From positions 1-46,676 of the forward strand of contig CALHIV010000014.1 in assembly GCA_938030895.1 (NCBI GenBank): a DNA stretch of 46,676 bases, given 5' to 3'. The notes under the pieces are model-generated. The model made no database searches. It saw only the letters and a list, made by a program, of their open reading frames with translations, and was not told the origin of the DNA. The stretch comes from an uncultured Nitrososphaerales archaeon (lineage in GTDB: Archaea > Thermoproteota > Nitrososphaeria > Nitrososphaerales > Nitrosocaldaceae). A program made the translations under genes and the position numbers. Of the stretch, positions 17,974-25,439 are shown piece after piece. How positions within the stretch are numbered: the stretch's first letter is position 1; the number at the start of each line of letters is the position of its first letter.

Positions 17974-18279
17974 ATGAATAGGATAAGGAGAATAGCCATG
18001 CAGTTGCTCGAAAGGTACGATGGTATGTTCACTACAGACTTTGAGAGTAACAAGGAGTTGCTCGAGAGGATAGCAGTATTCAGATCCAAGGAGTTGAGGA
18101 ACGAGGTTGCAGGCTATATAACAAGGCATATAATGAGATCTTCAGATAAGGCTAAACAGAGTACTGTCGATGAGAGTAGTACGAGTACGAGTACAGGTAC
18201 AGGTACAGATATGGATGAGAGGGAGGTTATGAAGCAGGCAGAGGCTAGTAGCAATACTCCTATAGATGATAGAGCGTAG
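17974..18279 (+). CDS. rps17e: 30S ribosomal protein eS17 with unusual C-terminal tail
   Basis: A 101-residue protein whose first 57 residues match archaeal ribosomal protein eS17 of the small subunit: RIRRIAMQLLERYDGMFTTD, FESNKELLERIA and SKELRNEVAGYITRHI. Archaeal eS17 is normally about 60-70 residues. Here a hydrophilic Ser/Thr/Gly tail follows (SSTSTSTGTGTDMDE and on). Its start is encoded by tandem gagtac/aggtac repeats at about 18176-18210. The tail is in frame and ends in a normal stop, so it is probably translated. The gene is followed 31 bases later by a ubiquitin-like protein gene on the same strand. Confidence 0.88.
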   Translation: MNRIRRIAMQLLERYDGMFTTDFESNKELLERIAVFRSKELRNEVAGYITRHIMRSSDKAKQSTVDESSTSTSTGTGTDMDEREVMKQAEASSNTPIDDRA

Positions 18280-18310
18280 AGTGAATAGTTTACTAGTGTT
18301 GGGGCATGGT

Positions 18311-18586
18311 ATGGCCAAGATTAGACTGAGACTTCTTGGAGGTATGAAGAGGTTACTAGGGAGAGAGGTTATGGATATTGATGTTAATGCCGAGACCATC
18401 TCTTTAAGGAACCTACTAGCACTTTTAGCATCTATGAGTAATGCCTCCTATGATACACTGAACCCAACCAACCTAATAATAGTTATAAATGGAAGAGAGG
18501 CCTCGCTTCTTGGAGGATTGGATGCTGTTATCAATGATGGGGATCAAGTAAGTATACTTACAGTTGTACATGGTGGATGCTTATAA
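18311..18586 (+). CDS. Ubiquitin-like / MoaD-ThiS family protein (SAMP type)
   Basis: A 91-residue beta-grasp protein. Starting at the ATG at 18311 (MAKIRLRLLGGMKRLLG) gives the usual family length; an upstream in-frame start at 18266 would overlap eS17. The fold order strand-strand-helix-strand is visible, with the helix SLRNLLALLASM, the strand NLIIVINGREASLLGG and the C-terminal VINDGDQVSILTVVHGG. MoaD, ThiS and archaeal SAMP proteins act as sulfur carriers or protein modifiers through a terminal Gly-Gly. Here the Gly-Gly is followed by Cys-Leu before the stop, so the two residues would have to be removed or tolerated. The stop overlaps the next start (TAATG), indicating translational coupling to the Cgi121-like gene. 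Confidence 0.85.
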   Translation: MAKIRLRLLGGMKRLLGREVMDIDVNAETISLRNLLALLASMSNASYDTLNPTNLIIVINGREASLLGGLDAVINDGDQVSILTVVHGGCL

Positions 18587-19272
18587 TGATAAGAAGAGTA
18601 TTACGTAACAATAATCATACATATTATACATTGCTTACATATATAGATCTCTCTGTAGATGAGCCAGAAGAGTTCATGGGGAGGGTTAGGGCTCTCGCTG
18701 AAGAGTTACATAATGGTATCATAGTACAGATAATAAGTGCTGATAATATGGCTGGATTTGGGCATCTCCTAGAGGTTCTCATCCAATCATTGGAGGCTGA
18801 GAGGAGATCATGCCTTCTAGCAAAGAGGGTCGAGGTTGATATGTTACTAAGGTTAGCATGTACAAGACAGATATCAGATGCGATAGAGAGGGTTGGATTG
18901 AGGAGAGGGAGGAGCAGGGGAGTGCTCGTAGCTGTGATACATGAAGGGGAAGGGAATGATGAAGGTGAGGGAGGAGAGGATAAGAAGGATATGGCATCTA
19001 TTTATCATAACATACTCATGAGATTCAAAGATGAGTTGAAGGCAGTAGATGGAGTGATTAGCATATGTGATAGTGATGGTAATGAAGGAGAAGGAGAGGG
19101 GGAGGGAGAGGGAGAAAGAGAAGAGGAGGAGGGGGAGAGGAGCATGTATAAGCATAGATATGAGCATCTAACAAGCATGCATGGGTTGAGTGAGCAGGAA
19201 TTATCCTCATGTATAAGTGACAACAGGCTAGTGAGTATACTTGCAGAGAGGGCCAACCTTTTACATAGGTGA
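18586..19272 (+). CDS. cgi121: Cgi121-like KEOPS complex subunit
   Basis: A 228-residue protein of the Cgi121/TPRKB family, a KEOPS subunit that helps dock tRNA for N6-threonylcarbamoyladenosine (t6A) synthesis. Characteristic parts are HLLEVLIQSLEAERR, then EVDMLLRLACTRQISDAIER followed by VGLRRG and the strand VLVAVI. Two acidic low-complexity stretches interrupt the second half: EGEGNDEGEGGEDKKD and GNEGEGEGEGEGEREEEEGE. They are encoded by gga-rich purine repeats near 18950 and 19080-19140. The ATG at 18586 overlaps the stop of the upstream ubiquitin-like gene; an alternative ATG at 18577 would add three residues. TsaC, which supplies the t6A precursor, is encoded about 700 bases away on the other strand. 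Confidence 0.8.
   Translation: MIRRVLRNNNHTYYTLLTYIDLSVDEPEEFMGRVRALAEELHNGIIVQIISADNMAGFGHLLEVLIQSLEAERRSCLLAKRVEVDMLLRLACTRQISDAIERVGLRRGRSRGVLVAVIHEGEGNDEGEGGEDKKDMASIYHNILMRFKDELKAVDGVISICDSDGNEGEGEGEGEGEREEEEGERSMYKHRYEHLTSMHGLSEQELSSCISDNRLVSILAERANLLHR
19078..19140 (+). repeat. Purine-rich repeat inside the Cgi121-like gene
   Basis: Near-tandem gaagga/gaggga hexamers encoding alternating Glu and Gly, then poly-Glu. The reading frame is kept, giving an acidic insertion in a conserved family. Confidence 0.7.
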
Positions 19273-19278
19273 CTCGAC

Positions 19279-19863
19279 TCAAATATCTGCTAATGAACGT
19301 TTAATCCTTATGCTACTAAACAGATCATCATCCTTTAGTACTGATACGCCTGTAACTTTACCTATGACCTCTATAAGCACTAACCAATCGTAGTTCACAA
19401 GGTCTACACGTCTATCTATTCTAGATGCTACTACCCTTATTATATCCATACTATGAAGCGTATGCATCATCCTCTTCTCTACAGTTACCCTAAAGCTCTC
19501 ATCCTTACCAATCTTAACCCCTGCTAGATCACTACAGGCATCGCTTATCTCCTCTATACACGTATTAACTACCCTCTCGATAGGGATGAGTCTGAGTATG
19601 TATCTTACCCTCCATGGCTCCTCCATGACCTTACTCCTCAACGTTCTGATGACTTTGAATGGATCTACGCTCGATCTACACATAAGCAGGCCCGAGACCT
19701 CTGTATACCATACGTCTATAAGGCTGTGCTTCTCCCCTCCATTATCTCTGAACAGTTCATGCATAAGCATCGCCATCTCATCCTTTGCATCCCTCTCTCC
19801 ACGCCTATAAGTTGTCAGTAGCATGTTAAAGTCCGATCTCTTCACTTCCAATAACCCCTTCAT
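19279..19863 (-). CDS. THUMP domain protein (Tan1-like)
   Basis: A 194-residue protein fitting the small archaeal THUMP-domain family related to eukaryotic Tan1, which binds tRNA and assists base modification (acetylcytidine). The C-terminal half carries the THUMP pattern: SFRVTVEKRMMHTLHSMDII, then VDLVNYDWLVLIEVIGKVTG and the closing strand VSVLKDDDLF. The N-terminal half has LLEVKRSDFNMLLTTYRRG and ERVVNTCIEEIS. Catalytic residues are not expected, because these are adaptors. It converges with the Cgi121-like gene with only six bases between stops, so both transcripts must end in or overlap each other. Its neighbours also act on tRNA. Confidence 0.8.
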   Translation of the reverse strand: MKGLLEVKRSDFNMLLTTYRRGERDAKDEMAMLMHELFRDNGGEKHSLIDVWYTEVSGLLMCRSSVDPFKVIRTLRSKVMEEPWRVRYILRLIPIERVVNTCIEEISDACSDLAGVKIGKDESFRVTVEKRMMHTLHSMDIIRVVASRIDRRVDLVNYDWLVLIEVIGKVTGVSVLKDDDLFSSIRIKRSLADI

Positions 19864-19944
19864 TCTCTACTCCTTCTTATTCATATACTTCTCCTAATCC
19901 TCTTATAATGCAAGTGATCTAAACCATCATAACCTAATCAAATA

Positions 19945-20565
19945 CTACCCGTGATATATCATTAGACACCTCTCCAACTCCTCCCTTGGTATAACCCCTT
20001 CCCTTATAACCCTACACTCATCGACATCATACACTGTTGAGGCCTTGCCTATATACACTGCTCCACAGTCGAGTACAGCATCTAGCCCACTCAGCATAGC
20101 AGTAACCTGCTTTGCATCACTTGCTGGGTTCATACCAGATGGGTTCGCACTAGTACCTACCAGCACACCATCGCAGAGTCTTATGAGTCTCAGTGCATGT
20201 TCATGTCTTGGTACTCTTACCCCAACCTTCCCATCCTTGATGATCTTGCTTGATATCCTCCTATCCCTGAGCCTAGCAACTATTGTAAGTGCCCCAGGCC
20301 AGAAGTGCCTTGCAAGTATCAATGCCCTCCCATCCATGTAAGCCACCTTCATAGCATCGTCAATGCTTGCGCATAGTAATGGTACTGCCTTACCTTCCTC
20401 TCTACCTTTTATCCTAAAGATCCTTTCAACTGCACTATCATTGTATGGATCACAACCCAATCCATAGACTGTATCTGTAGGATATGCTATAACCCCTCCT
20501 TCTCTAACTATGGTAGCAGCCCTTGCTATACCCTGCTCATCGCACTGTAATATTAGCATCCTCAT
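19945..20565 (-). CDS. Threonylcarbamoyl-AMP synthase (Sua5/YrdC/TsaC)
   Basis: A 206-residue enzyme of the YrdC/Sua5 family that makes threonylcarbamoyl-AMP from threonine, bicarbonate and ATP, the first step of t6A tRNA modification. Signature parts are REGGVIAYPTDTVYGLGCDP with the substrate-binding loop, RIFRIKGREEGKAVPLL, the WPGALTIVA strand and the VGVRVPRH and GTSANPSG motifs. STVYDV near the end is also typical. At this length it is the single YrdC domain without the C-terminal Sua5 domain. The product would pass to KEOPS, of which a Cgi121-like subunit is encoded nearby on the other strand. Confidence 0.95.
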   Translation of the reverse strand: MRMLILQCDEQGIARAATIVREGGVIAYPTDTVYGLGCDPYNDSAVERIFRIKGREEGKAVPLLCASIDDAMKVAYMDGRALILARHFWPGALTIVARLRDRRISSKIIKDGKVGVRVPRHEHALRLIRLCDGVLVGTSANPSGMNPASDAKQVTAMLSGLDAVLDCGAVYIGKASTVYDVDECRVIREGVIPREELERCLMIYHG

Positions 20566-20615
20566 ACCTACATGAGCAAAATACTTATTAATAGATTGCT
20601 TACTGGTAAAGAGTC

Positions 20616-20729
20616 ATGTTAGAGGAAGAGGAGGAAGAGTTCGAGGAGGAAGAGTTCGAGGAGGATTTTGAGGAGGATTTTGAGGAAGAAGATTATGAGT
20701 ATGAGGAGGAAGTAGAAGAGGAGTACTGA
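20616..20729 (+). CDS. 37-residue extremely acidic microprotein
   Basis: A short frame starting with ATG at 20616 that encodes 37 residues: about 24 Glu, several Asp, and periodic Phe/Tyr spaced every four to five residues (EEEEFEEDFEEDFEEEDYEY). It begins 51 bases after the divergent TsaC start and is preceded by an AT-rich tacttattaatag box about 33 bases upstream, consistent with a promoter. No Cys, Lys or Arg is present. It may be a real small acidic protein, for instance a nucleic-acid mimic or a binder of basic proteins, or a purine-repeat frame. The regular aromatic spacing argues for selection. No family is recognised. Confidence 0.45.
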   Translation: MLEEEEEEFEEEEFEEDFEEDFEEEDYEYEEEVEEEY

Positions 20730-20818
20730 GCCTCGTCACTATTTTTATATTTACTTTTTACTACTATCGCGTTCTATAGATAAATTTAGTATTAGAGCAT
20801 AAATCACGATACTCATAG

Positions 20819-21457
20819 TTATCGTACGTTGATCCTCATAACCCTCCTTATAATCATGTATATGGTTATGAGTATTATAGATATGCTAGAGATCTTGATG
20901 GTATCTGCAAGGTAGGTATATAATGGATTATGAAATATCATCCCATACCATCCTATGAACTCTGCTACTGCTAGAAGGCTTATACCTGATGCTATAATGA
21001 GTGAAGTGACCTTTCTACTTGCTAGAGAGAGTATAACACCTTGAGTTGAGCCATAGACTATGAGTATGAACGCTATTGCTCTGATAACATACACCAACGA
21101 GTTACCGGGAATGGTGAAGAATGGGTATATAGCGAATGTAAGCAGTGTTAGTAGTGGCACGATATACTTGAACCCTTTCTGTACGCTATACGCTAATGCT
21201 ATAAAGGCATAGCCTACAGTATTGAATACAGTCGATACTATGCTGAAAGAGCCATCGATATAAAGGTCTATAGCACTAATCATGAAGCCTAGACCCATGG
21301 ATGTGAATGCTATCGATAATCTTAGCATCGTAGGACTCTTCGTAGTAGTATAGCCCCTGTATGTGAGCAGACCTATGGCTATACCTAAGAGCATCCCTAG
21401 AAGGTTGTGTAGACCTGCTACCCATGTAACTGCCACTTCACCTGCCATCCCTATCAT
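20819..21457 (-). CDS. Seven-helix membrane protein of unknown function
   Basis: A 212-residue integral membrane protein with about seven hydrophobic helices, starting after a short N-terminus (MIGMAGEVAVTWVAGLHNLL). Charged loops are few and the C-terminus IIRRVMRINVR is basic, placing it in the cytoplasm by the positive-inside rule. A His in helix 1 (GLHNLLG), Asp/Tyr in SAIDLYIDG and a Trp-Tyr pair in EFIGWYGMIFHNP might be functional, but no known motif is complete. Comparable small heptahelical proteins without assigned role are common in thaumarchaea. It is monocistronic here. Confidence 0.6.
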   Translation of the reverse strand: MIGMAGEVAVTWVAGLHNLLGMLLGIAIGLLTYRGYTTTKSPTMLRLSIAFTSMGLGFMISAIDLYIDGSFSIVSTVFNTVGYAFIALAYSVQKGFKYIVPLLTLLTFAIYPFFTIPGNSLVYVIRAIAFILIVYGSTQGVILSLASRKVTSLIIASGISLLAVAEFIGWYGMIFHNPLYTYLADTIKISSISIILITIYMIIRRVMRINVR

Positions 21458-21576
21458 CCATTATTAAGCCATCCATCTACTATCCCTTTACTCATCCCTT
21501 TACTCCTGCTTGCTTACCCATCCATCCCATCTCCTACTCTACCCCATACTGCCAAACTACAATACTTTAGATTATG

Positions 21577-21744
21577 CTAAGGGCTATAGTCGTTGAGCAC
21601 ATCTCTATACCTTGGATCGGTGTAGGCTAGTATCTTAACATACTCTCCATAGGTTACATCTAACATGCATTTATCACACCTCACACGGGAGAAGTTATTC
21701 TCCAGCACAGCTATCGAGCCGCACTTTGGGCATTTAACACGCAT
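21577..21744 (-). CDS. Small zinc-ribbon protein, 55 aa
   Basis: A short gene encoding 55 residues with two CxxC knuckles: C5-P-K-C8 (KCPKCGS) and C23-D-K-C26. They form a one-zinc ribbon of the kind found in many archaeal small proteins. The rest reads VTYGEYVKILAYTDPRYRDV. There is no signal or membrane segment. The frame starts with ATG at 21744 and ends with TAG at 21577. Role unknown; such ribbons often mediate nucleic-acid or protein contacts. Conservation of spacing and the absence of an overlapping better frame support it. Confidence 0.65.
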   Translation of the reverse strand: MRVKCPKCGSIAVLENNFSRVRCDKCMLDVTYGEYVKILAYTDPRYRDVLNDYSP

Positions 21745-21901
21745 ACCTTACAATCTATGAAGAAACTAATAACAGTTTTGTCAGGCTATAGCATGCTGCT
21801 ACCTCTACCTACCTTGCCCATATGAGTATGAGGAGTATAAGATGGGGTGGAAGTGGTAGAGGAGTAACAATATATAATCATCATGATCATCAAAGATTGA
21901 T

Positions 21902-22168
21902 ATGGCCAAATGTGTAAAGTGCGGTAGCGAGATAGATGAGAGTGTAGAGAGGAGTACGAGGGCAAAGAGTTATGGTAGTTGTAATAACTGCTGGAACGAG
22001 TGGACAAGGTATAGCATAATGGTCATAAACGATCTAAGGCTTGATATGTCTATACCGGAGCATAGGCAGATGCTCAAGAGGTATGAGAGAATCTTCTTTG
22101 GACTTGAGCAGATAGGAGAAGGTATGAGAGATGTTAGCAAGGAGGAGGGGAGGGTTCCAGATAAATAG
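21902..22168 (+). CDS. YggX-like (Fe2+-trafficking family) protein with zinc ribbon
   Basis: An 88-residue protein. Residues 31-68 (WNEWTRYSIMVINDLRLDMS, then IPEHRQMLKRYERIFFG) align well with the C-terminal half of bacterial YggX. There the same order W-x-x-W, MLIN, L, EHR and FLF is found; YggX is linked to iron handling and protection of Fe-S clusters from oxidation. Instead of the YggX N-terminus there is a zinc-ribbon-like pair: C4-V-K-C7 and C27-N-N-C30. The single conserved Cys of bacterial YggX has no exact counterpart, so the ribbon may replace it. A TATA-like aacaatatataatc lies about 30 bases before the ATG. The family link is by motif reading. Confidence 0.65.
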   Translation: MAKCVKCGSEIDESVERSTRAKSYGSCNNCWNEWTRYSIMVINDLRLDMSIPEHRQMLKRYERIFFGLEQIGEGMRDVSKEEGRVPDK

Positions 22169-22207
22169 TATACTGGTGCATATACCGGTATGGTAAGCTA
22201 TAGTGAG

Positions 22208-22714
22208 TCAAGTCAAGCCTAAGACTATCAGGATATTCGTTGGTATGCTCTTCAACAGCAGACCCTTCATCTTCTCATCCATATCCTGTAATACATGCTT
22301 TATACTTGCTATAGTTGCACTCCTTACACCATCATCCAAAGAGTTGAAGGCATCAAGCAACGGTGCAAAGTCTATCCTTGCTACATTATCTACATTACCT
22401 GCCATAACAGCAGCATATAATCTGAATATACTAGTCCTCTTCTCATCACCAAGCTCATGAAGCAGTTCGAGCCACGTCTTGAAGAGCTTTGCTGTAGTAT
22501 TCATATCCATGCTTGGGAGTGCATAGATAACATTCCTTATCATCTCCGCCTTATCCTCATCTTGTAGAGTAAAGAACTCGTTGAGTCTATTCCTCATCAT
22601 AGACTTCCTTAGGAACTCTGGTAGCCCAGCAAGTATGTATATTATATTGCCAGCGTAATTGGGAGTGCTCTGCCTATCACTAGCATGATCCTTACTATTA
22701 TAGATGCCCCTCAT
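22208..22714 (-). CDS. Helical conserved-type hypothetical protein, 168 aa
   Basis: A soluble, almost entirely helical protein of 168 residues without Cys pairs or known catalytic motifs. Segments include YAGNIIYILAGLPEFLRKS, EFFTLQDEDKAEMIRNVIYA and RSATIASIKHVLQDMDEKM. The repeating helical hairpins and the aspartate-rich turns resemble small repeat-helix adaptors, but this is only shape. It ends with a hydrophobic SIPTNILIVLGLT. It is divergent from the DUF373 gene (gap of 57 bases), so they may share a regulatory region. Confidence 0.6.
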   Translation of the reverse strand: MRGIYNSKDHASDRQSTPNYAGNIIYILAGLPEFLRKSMMRNRLNEFFTLQDEDKAEMIRNVIYALPSMDMNTTAKLFKTWLELLHELGDEKRTSIFRLYAAVMAGNVDNVARIDFAPLLDAFNSLDDGVRSATIASIKHVLQDMDEKMKGLLLKSIPTNILIVLGLT

Positions 22715-22771
22715 CTCTCATGTTATAACCCATAATGGTTATATCTATTTACCTTTATCATCATTACAGTA

Positions 22772-24013
22772 ATGCTAGGGAAGAGGGAGGGTGTAGAAGG
22801 AGGAGAGAAGGAAGGGAGAGGCAAGGTAGTAGGTAAGAACATACTAGTGCTCTGCATAGATAGGGATGATGATATAGGCTCTAAAGCAGGTATAGATACA
22901 CCAATACTAGGCAGGGATGAGTGCATAAATGCTGGTATAAGACTTGCAATAGAGGATCCAGAGGATGCAGATGCAAATGCTATATTCGCTGCAGTGAAGA
23001 TGTATGAAGAGTTGGTAAGCAAGGGTTATAGGAGTGAGATAGCCTTACTCTCAGGCTCATACAAGAGAGGGGTTGAGGCTGATGAGAGGATAGTAAGCCA
23101 ACTATATAGTGTGCTGAAGAGGTTCAATGCAGAGGGCGTGGTTATGGTCTCGGATGGTGAAGACGATGAGGCAGTGCTACCAGTGATACAGGGCATAGTG
23201 CCAGTTATATCTGTGCAGAGGATAGTCATAAAGCATAGCAGGAGTGTGGAGTACTCTTATGCCTTACTTGGTAGATACATTAGATCCCTAATATATGATC
23301 CTAGGTACTCAAAGTTCTTCCTGGGCATACCTGGAGCACTACTGGTAGCAGGGGGACTCTCGATAGTGCTAAACCTTGCAGATTATGCTCTTCCAGTACT
23401 CTCCATAATATTAGGGGCTATATTCCTAGTTAGGGCATTCGATGTTGATAGAACGCTGTTGAGCATAACCAAGAGCACTACACCATCAAGCTTCGTTAGG
23501 ATATTCTCCATAATAGCAGGTATAATAATCATCATAGCATCGATAGAGACTGGGTATGTTAGTGTGCAAAGCATGCTTGAAGGGCATGATGCATTAAGCA
23601 TTATATTAAACAAGGATATAATAGCATTATTCCTCATAAACATGCTCCCCTTACTATGGATAGGTATAGGTGTGATGTTAGGGGGCAAACTCCTGAGCGA
23701 TCTCTTCAGGAGTAATATAAGGGTGCTGAGCGATGCGCTAAGGCTAGTTGTTCTAGGGCTCTTCTACATACCAGTACAGCAGTTGATACTGATGATCAAG
23801 GGAGAAGTGAGCCCATTCGGTCTAGTCTCATCACTACTACTTGGATTTGCTATAACTCTGATAGCAGCAACGTTGGTCTATGAGTACTACAAGAAGAGGG
23901 TATCATCGGTAAAGGCAGATTCAAAGGTAGAGACAAAGGCAGGTAAGGATAAGATGGGTATAGAAGGAAAGAATAACGCTGATGATAGCGATGTTGAGGG
24001 AGAGGATAGATAA
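22772..24013 (+). CDS. DUF373 family membrane protein
   Basis: A 413-residue protein of the archaeal DUF373 family. The N-terminal cytoplasmic domain starts with ILVLCIDRDDDIGSKAGIDT and contains DPEDADANAIFAAVKMYEEL, LLSGSYKRGVEADERIVSQL and the Asp/Glu-rich MVSDGEDDEAVLP. These are all family hallmarks and suggest a nucleotide- or metal-binding alpha/beta fold. From about residue 172 there are five to six transmembrane helices. The C-terminus is a charged tail with a Lys/Asp-rich low-complexity stretch. The first 20 residues (KREGVEGGEKEGRGKVVG) are a variable extension encoded by a purine-rich run. Function of the family is not established. Confidence 0.88.
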   Translation: MLGKREGVEGGEKEGRGKVVGKNILVLCIDRDDDIGSKAGIDTPILGRDECINAGIRLAIEDPEDADANAIFAAVKMYEELVSKGYRSEIALLSGSYKRGVEADERIVSQLYSVLKRFNAEGVVMVSDGEDDEAVLPVIQGIVPVISVQRIVIKHSRSVEYSYALLGRYIRSLIYDPRYSKFFLGIPGALLVAGGLSIVLNLADYALPVLSIILGAIFLVRAFDVDRTLLSITKSTTPSSFVRIFSIIAGIIIIIASIETGYVSVQSMLEGHDALSIILNKDIIALFLINMLPLLWIGIGVMLGGKLLSDLFRSNIRVLSDALRLVVLGLFYIPVQQLILMIKGEVSPFGLVSSLLLGFAITLIAATLVYEYYKKRVSSVKADSKVETKAGKDKMGIEGKNNADDSDVEGEDR

Positions 24014-24095
24014 TAATATATGTGAATGAACGAAAGAACGGTTAGAGCTTTAATCATATATAAAATATATAAAAAGTCTCATCTTAGCATAATAT

Positions 24096-24524
24096 ATGCT
24101 AGAAGAGAGATCTGCTGGAGCAGTACTCTTCCGCCTACAGGATAGAGAGCCTATATACCTAATCCTACACTACCATGCTGGGCATTGGGACTTTCCCAAG
24201 GGCAATATAGAGCAGGGGGAGGATGAGTTGAGTACAGTTAAGAGGGAGGTAAGGGAGGAGACATGTATAGATGATATAGAGTTCATCCAAGGGTTCAGGA
24301 GGACCGTTGAGTATATGTACAGAAGGGCTGGAAGGTTGGTACATAAAGTAGTTATATTCTATCTTGCAAGGACCAGCAAGGATGGTGTTAAACTATCATA
24401 CGAGCATGACGATTACAGATGGAGTAGATTCGATGATGCCCTAGGCCTATTGACCTATGCAAACTCAAAGATCATACTTACTGATGCTGATTCCTTCCTT
24501 AGAAGGATCGTATCCTCCAAGTAA
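24096..24524 (+). CDS. Nudix hydrolase (Ap4A hydrolase-like)
   Basis: A 142-residue Nudix protein resembling diadenosine tetraphosphate hydrolases: RSAGAVLFR at the start, GHWDFPKGNIEQGE, and the metal-binding Nudix box at 36-58. The box reads G36xxxxxE42, then seven residues, R50-E51-V52-R53-E54-E55-T56-C57-I58. All acidic ligands are present, but the usual Gly after EEx is replaced by Cys57. Likely substrates are dinucleoside polyphosphates or other nucleoside diphosphate compounds; this is by family. A TATA-like tatataaaatatataaa lies just upstream (about 24057-24073), giving a short leader. It converges with pyrF. Confidence 0.88.
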   Translation: MLEERSAGAVLFRLQDREPIYLILHYHAGHWDFPKGNIEQGEDELSTVKREVREETCIDDIEFIQGFRRTVEYMYRRAGRLVHKVVIFYLARTSKDGVKLSYEHDDYRWSRFDDALGLLTYANSKIILTDADSFLRRIVSSK

Positions 24525-24549
24525 TATTATATGTAATTACGTATGAAGG

Positions 24550-25437
24550 TTATGCCCATGCAGGAGGGTAAGATGAAGATATCTTGGCAAGTCTAGATGC
24601 TTCCTTTACTGGATCATTAGAATAGAGTATACTTCTACCAACTATTATGTAATCTGCCCCGCTCCTAAGCGCTATAGATGGGTCTCCCCCTTGTGCACCA
24701 CTACCAGGTGAGAATATAGCGGTAATCCTATGCTTCTGCTTACCTACGATCTCTCTGCACTCCATTATAATCTCAGGCCTAGTTGCACCCACGACTATAC
24801 CATCAGCATCTGATGCTAGAGCCCATTCAAGGAATATCCTATATAGTTTAGTGGATGAGAGTGGATCTTGGTTACTAGCCCTCTCAGATGCTACTTTAAC
24901 CTGCATACCATAACTGCTCTCAGCGCTCTTATGACTCATATATACGAGCGCTATAGCACCCATGCCTCCTACCCCCCTACTATGTGCATGATTTATAGTA
25001 TCGTTAAGTGCATCTAATCCTATTATCGGATTAATCGTAAAGGCATCAAAGCCCGAATCTGTAAGACTGTCTATGGCAACCTTGTTAGTGCTAGGGATAT
25101 CATTCAACTTGATATCAGCTATACTCTGTAATCCATACGAGTGTGCATGATCATTCACATACTTTATATCATACATACTTGAGGGTAGGAGGAGGTGCAT
25201 GTTGATCTTTATACCACATATGTAACATGCTAATGCATCTATAGTTGAGCATACCCTATCCACAAGTGTATCTCTTGGCTCAAGGTCTAATGCAAGCACC
25301 ACTCTGCTACCATCATGCTCCTCTACAGATCTACTTAGCCTCTTCAGGAATGTAGGGATAGATGTAGATGTAGACATGAATCCTCTAGCATGCCGATCCT
25401 CACCTTGGTTATGATCCCTCTTCGATTCATCACTCAT
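24550..25437 (-). CDS. pyrF: Orotidine-5'-phosphate decarboxylase
   Basis: A 295-residue enzyme that makes UMP from OMP in pyrimidine synthesis. The catalytic Asp/Lys array is seen in VVLALDLEPRD (47-56), GIKIN (75-79) and DIKLNDIPSTN (108-118, family DxKxxDIPNT). The phosphate-binding end has FSPGSGAQGGDPS and ADYIIVGRSI. The N-terminal ~45 residues are hydrophilic and Ser/Thr-rich and not part of the core, so a later start at Met21 is possible. Only two bases separate its start from the stop of the upstream gene, so it is the second gene of a tight operon. It is longer than small archaeal PyrF, matching the longer type. Confidence 0.92.
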   Translation of the reverse strand: MSDESKRDHNQGEDRHARGFMSTSTSIPTFLKRLSRSVEEHDGSRVVLALDLEPRDTLVDRVCSTIDALACYICGIKINMHLLLPSSMYDIKYVNDHAHSYGLQSIADIKLNDIPSTNKVAIDSLTDSGFDAFTINPIIGLDALNDTINHAHSRGVGGMGAIALVYMSHKSAESSYGMQVKVASERASNQDPLSSTKLYRIFLEWALASDADGIVVGATRPEIIMECREIVGKQKHRITAIFSPGSGAQGGDPSIALRSGADYIIVGRSILYSNDPVKEASRLAKISSSYPPAWA

Positions 25438-25439
25438 AT

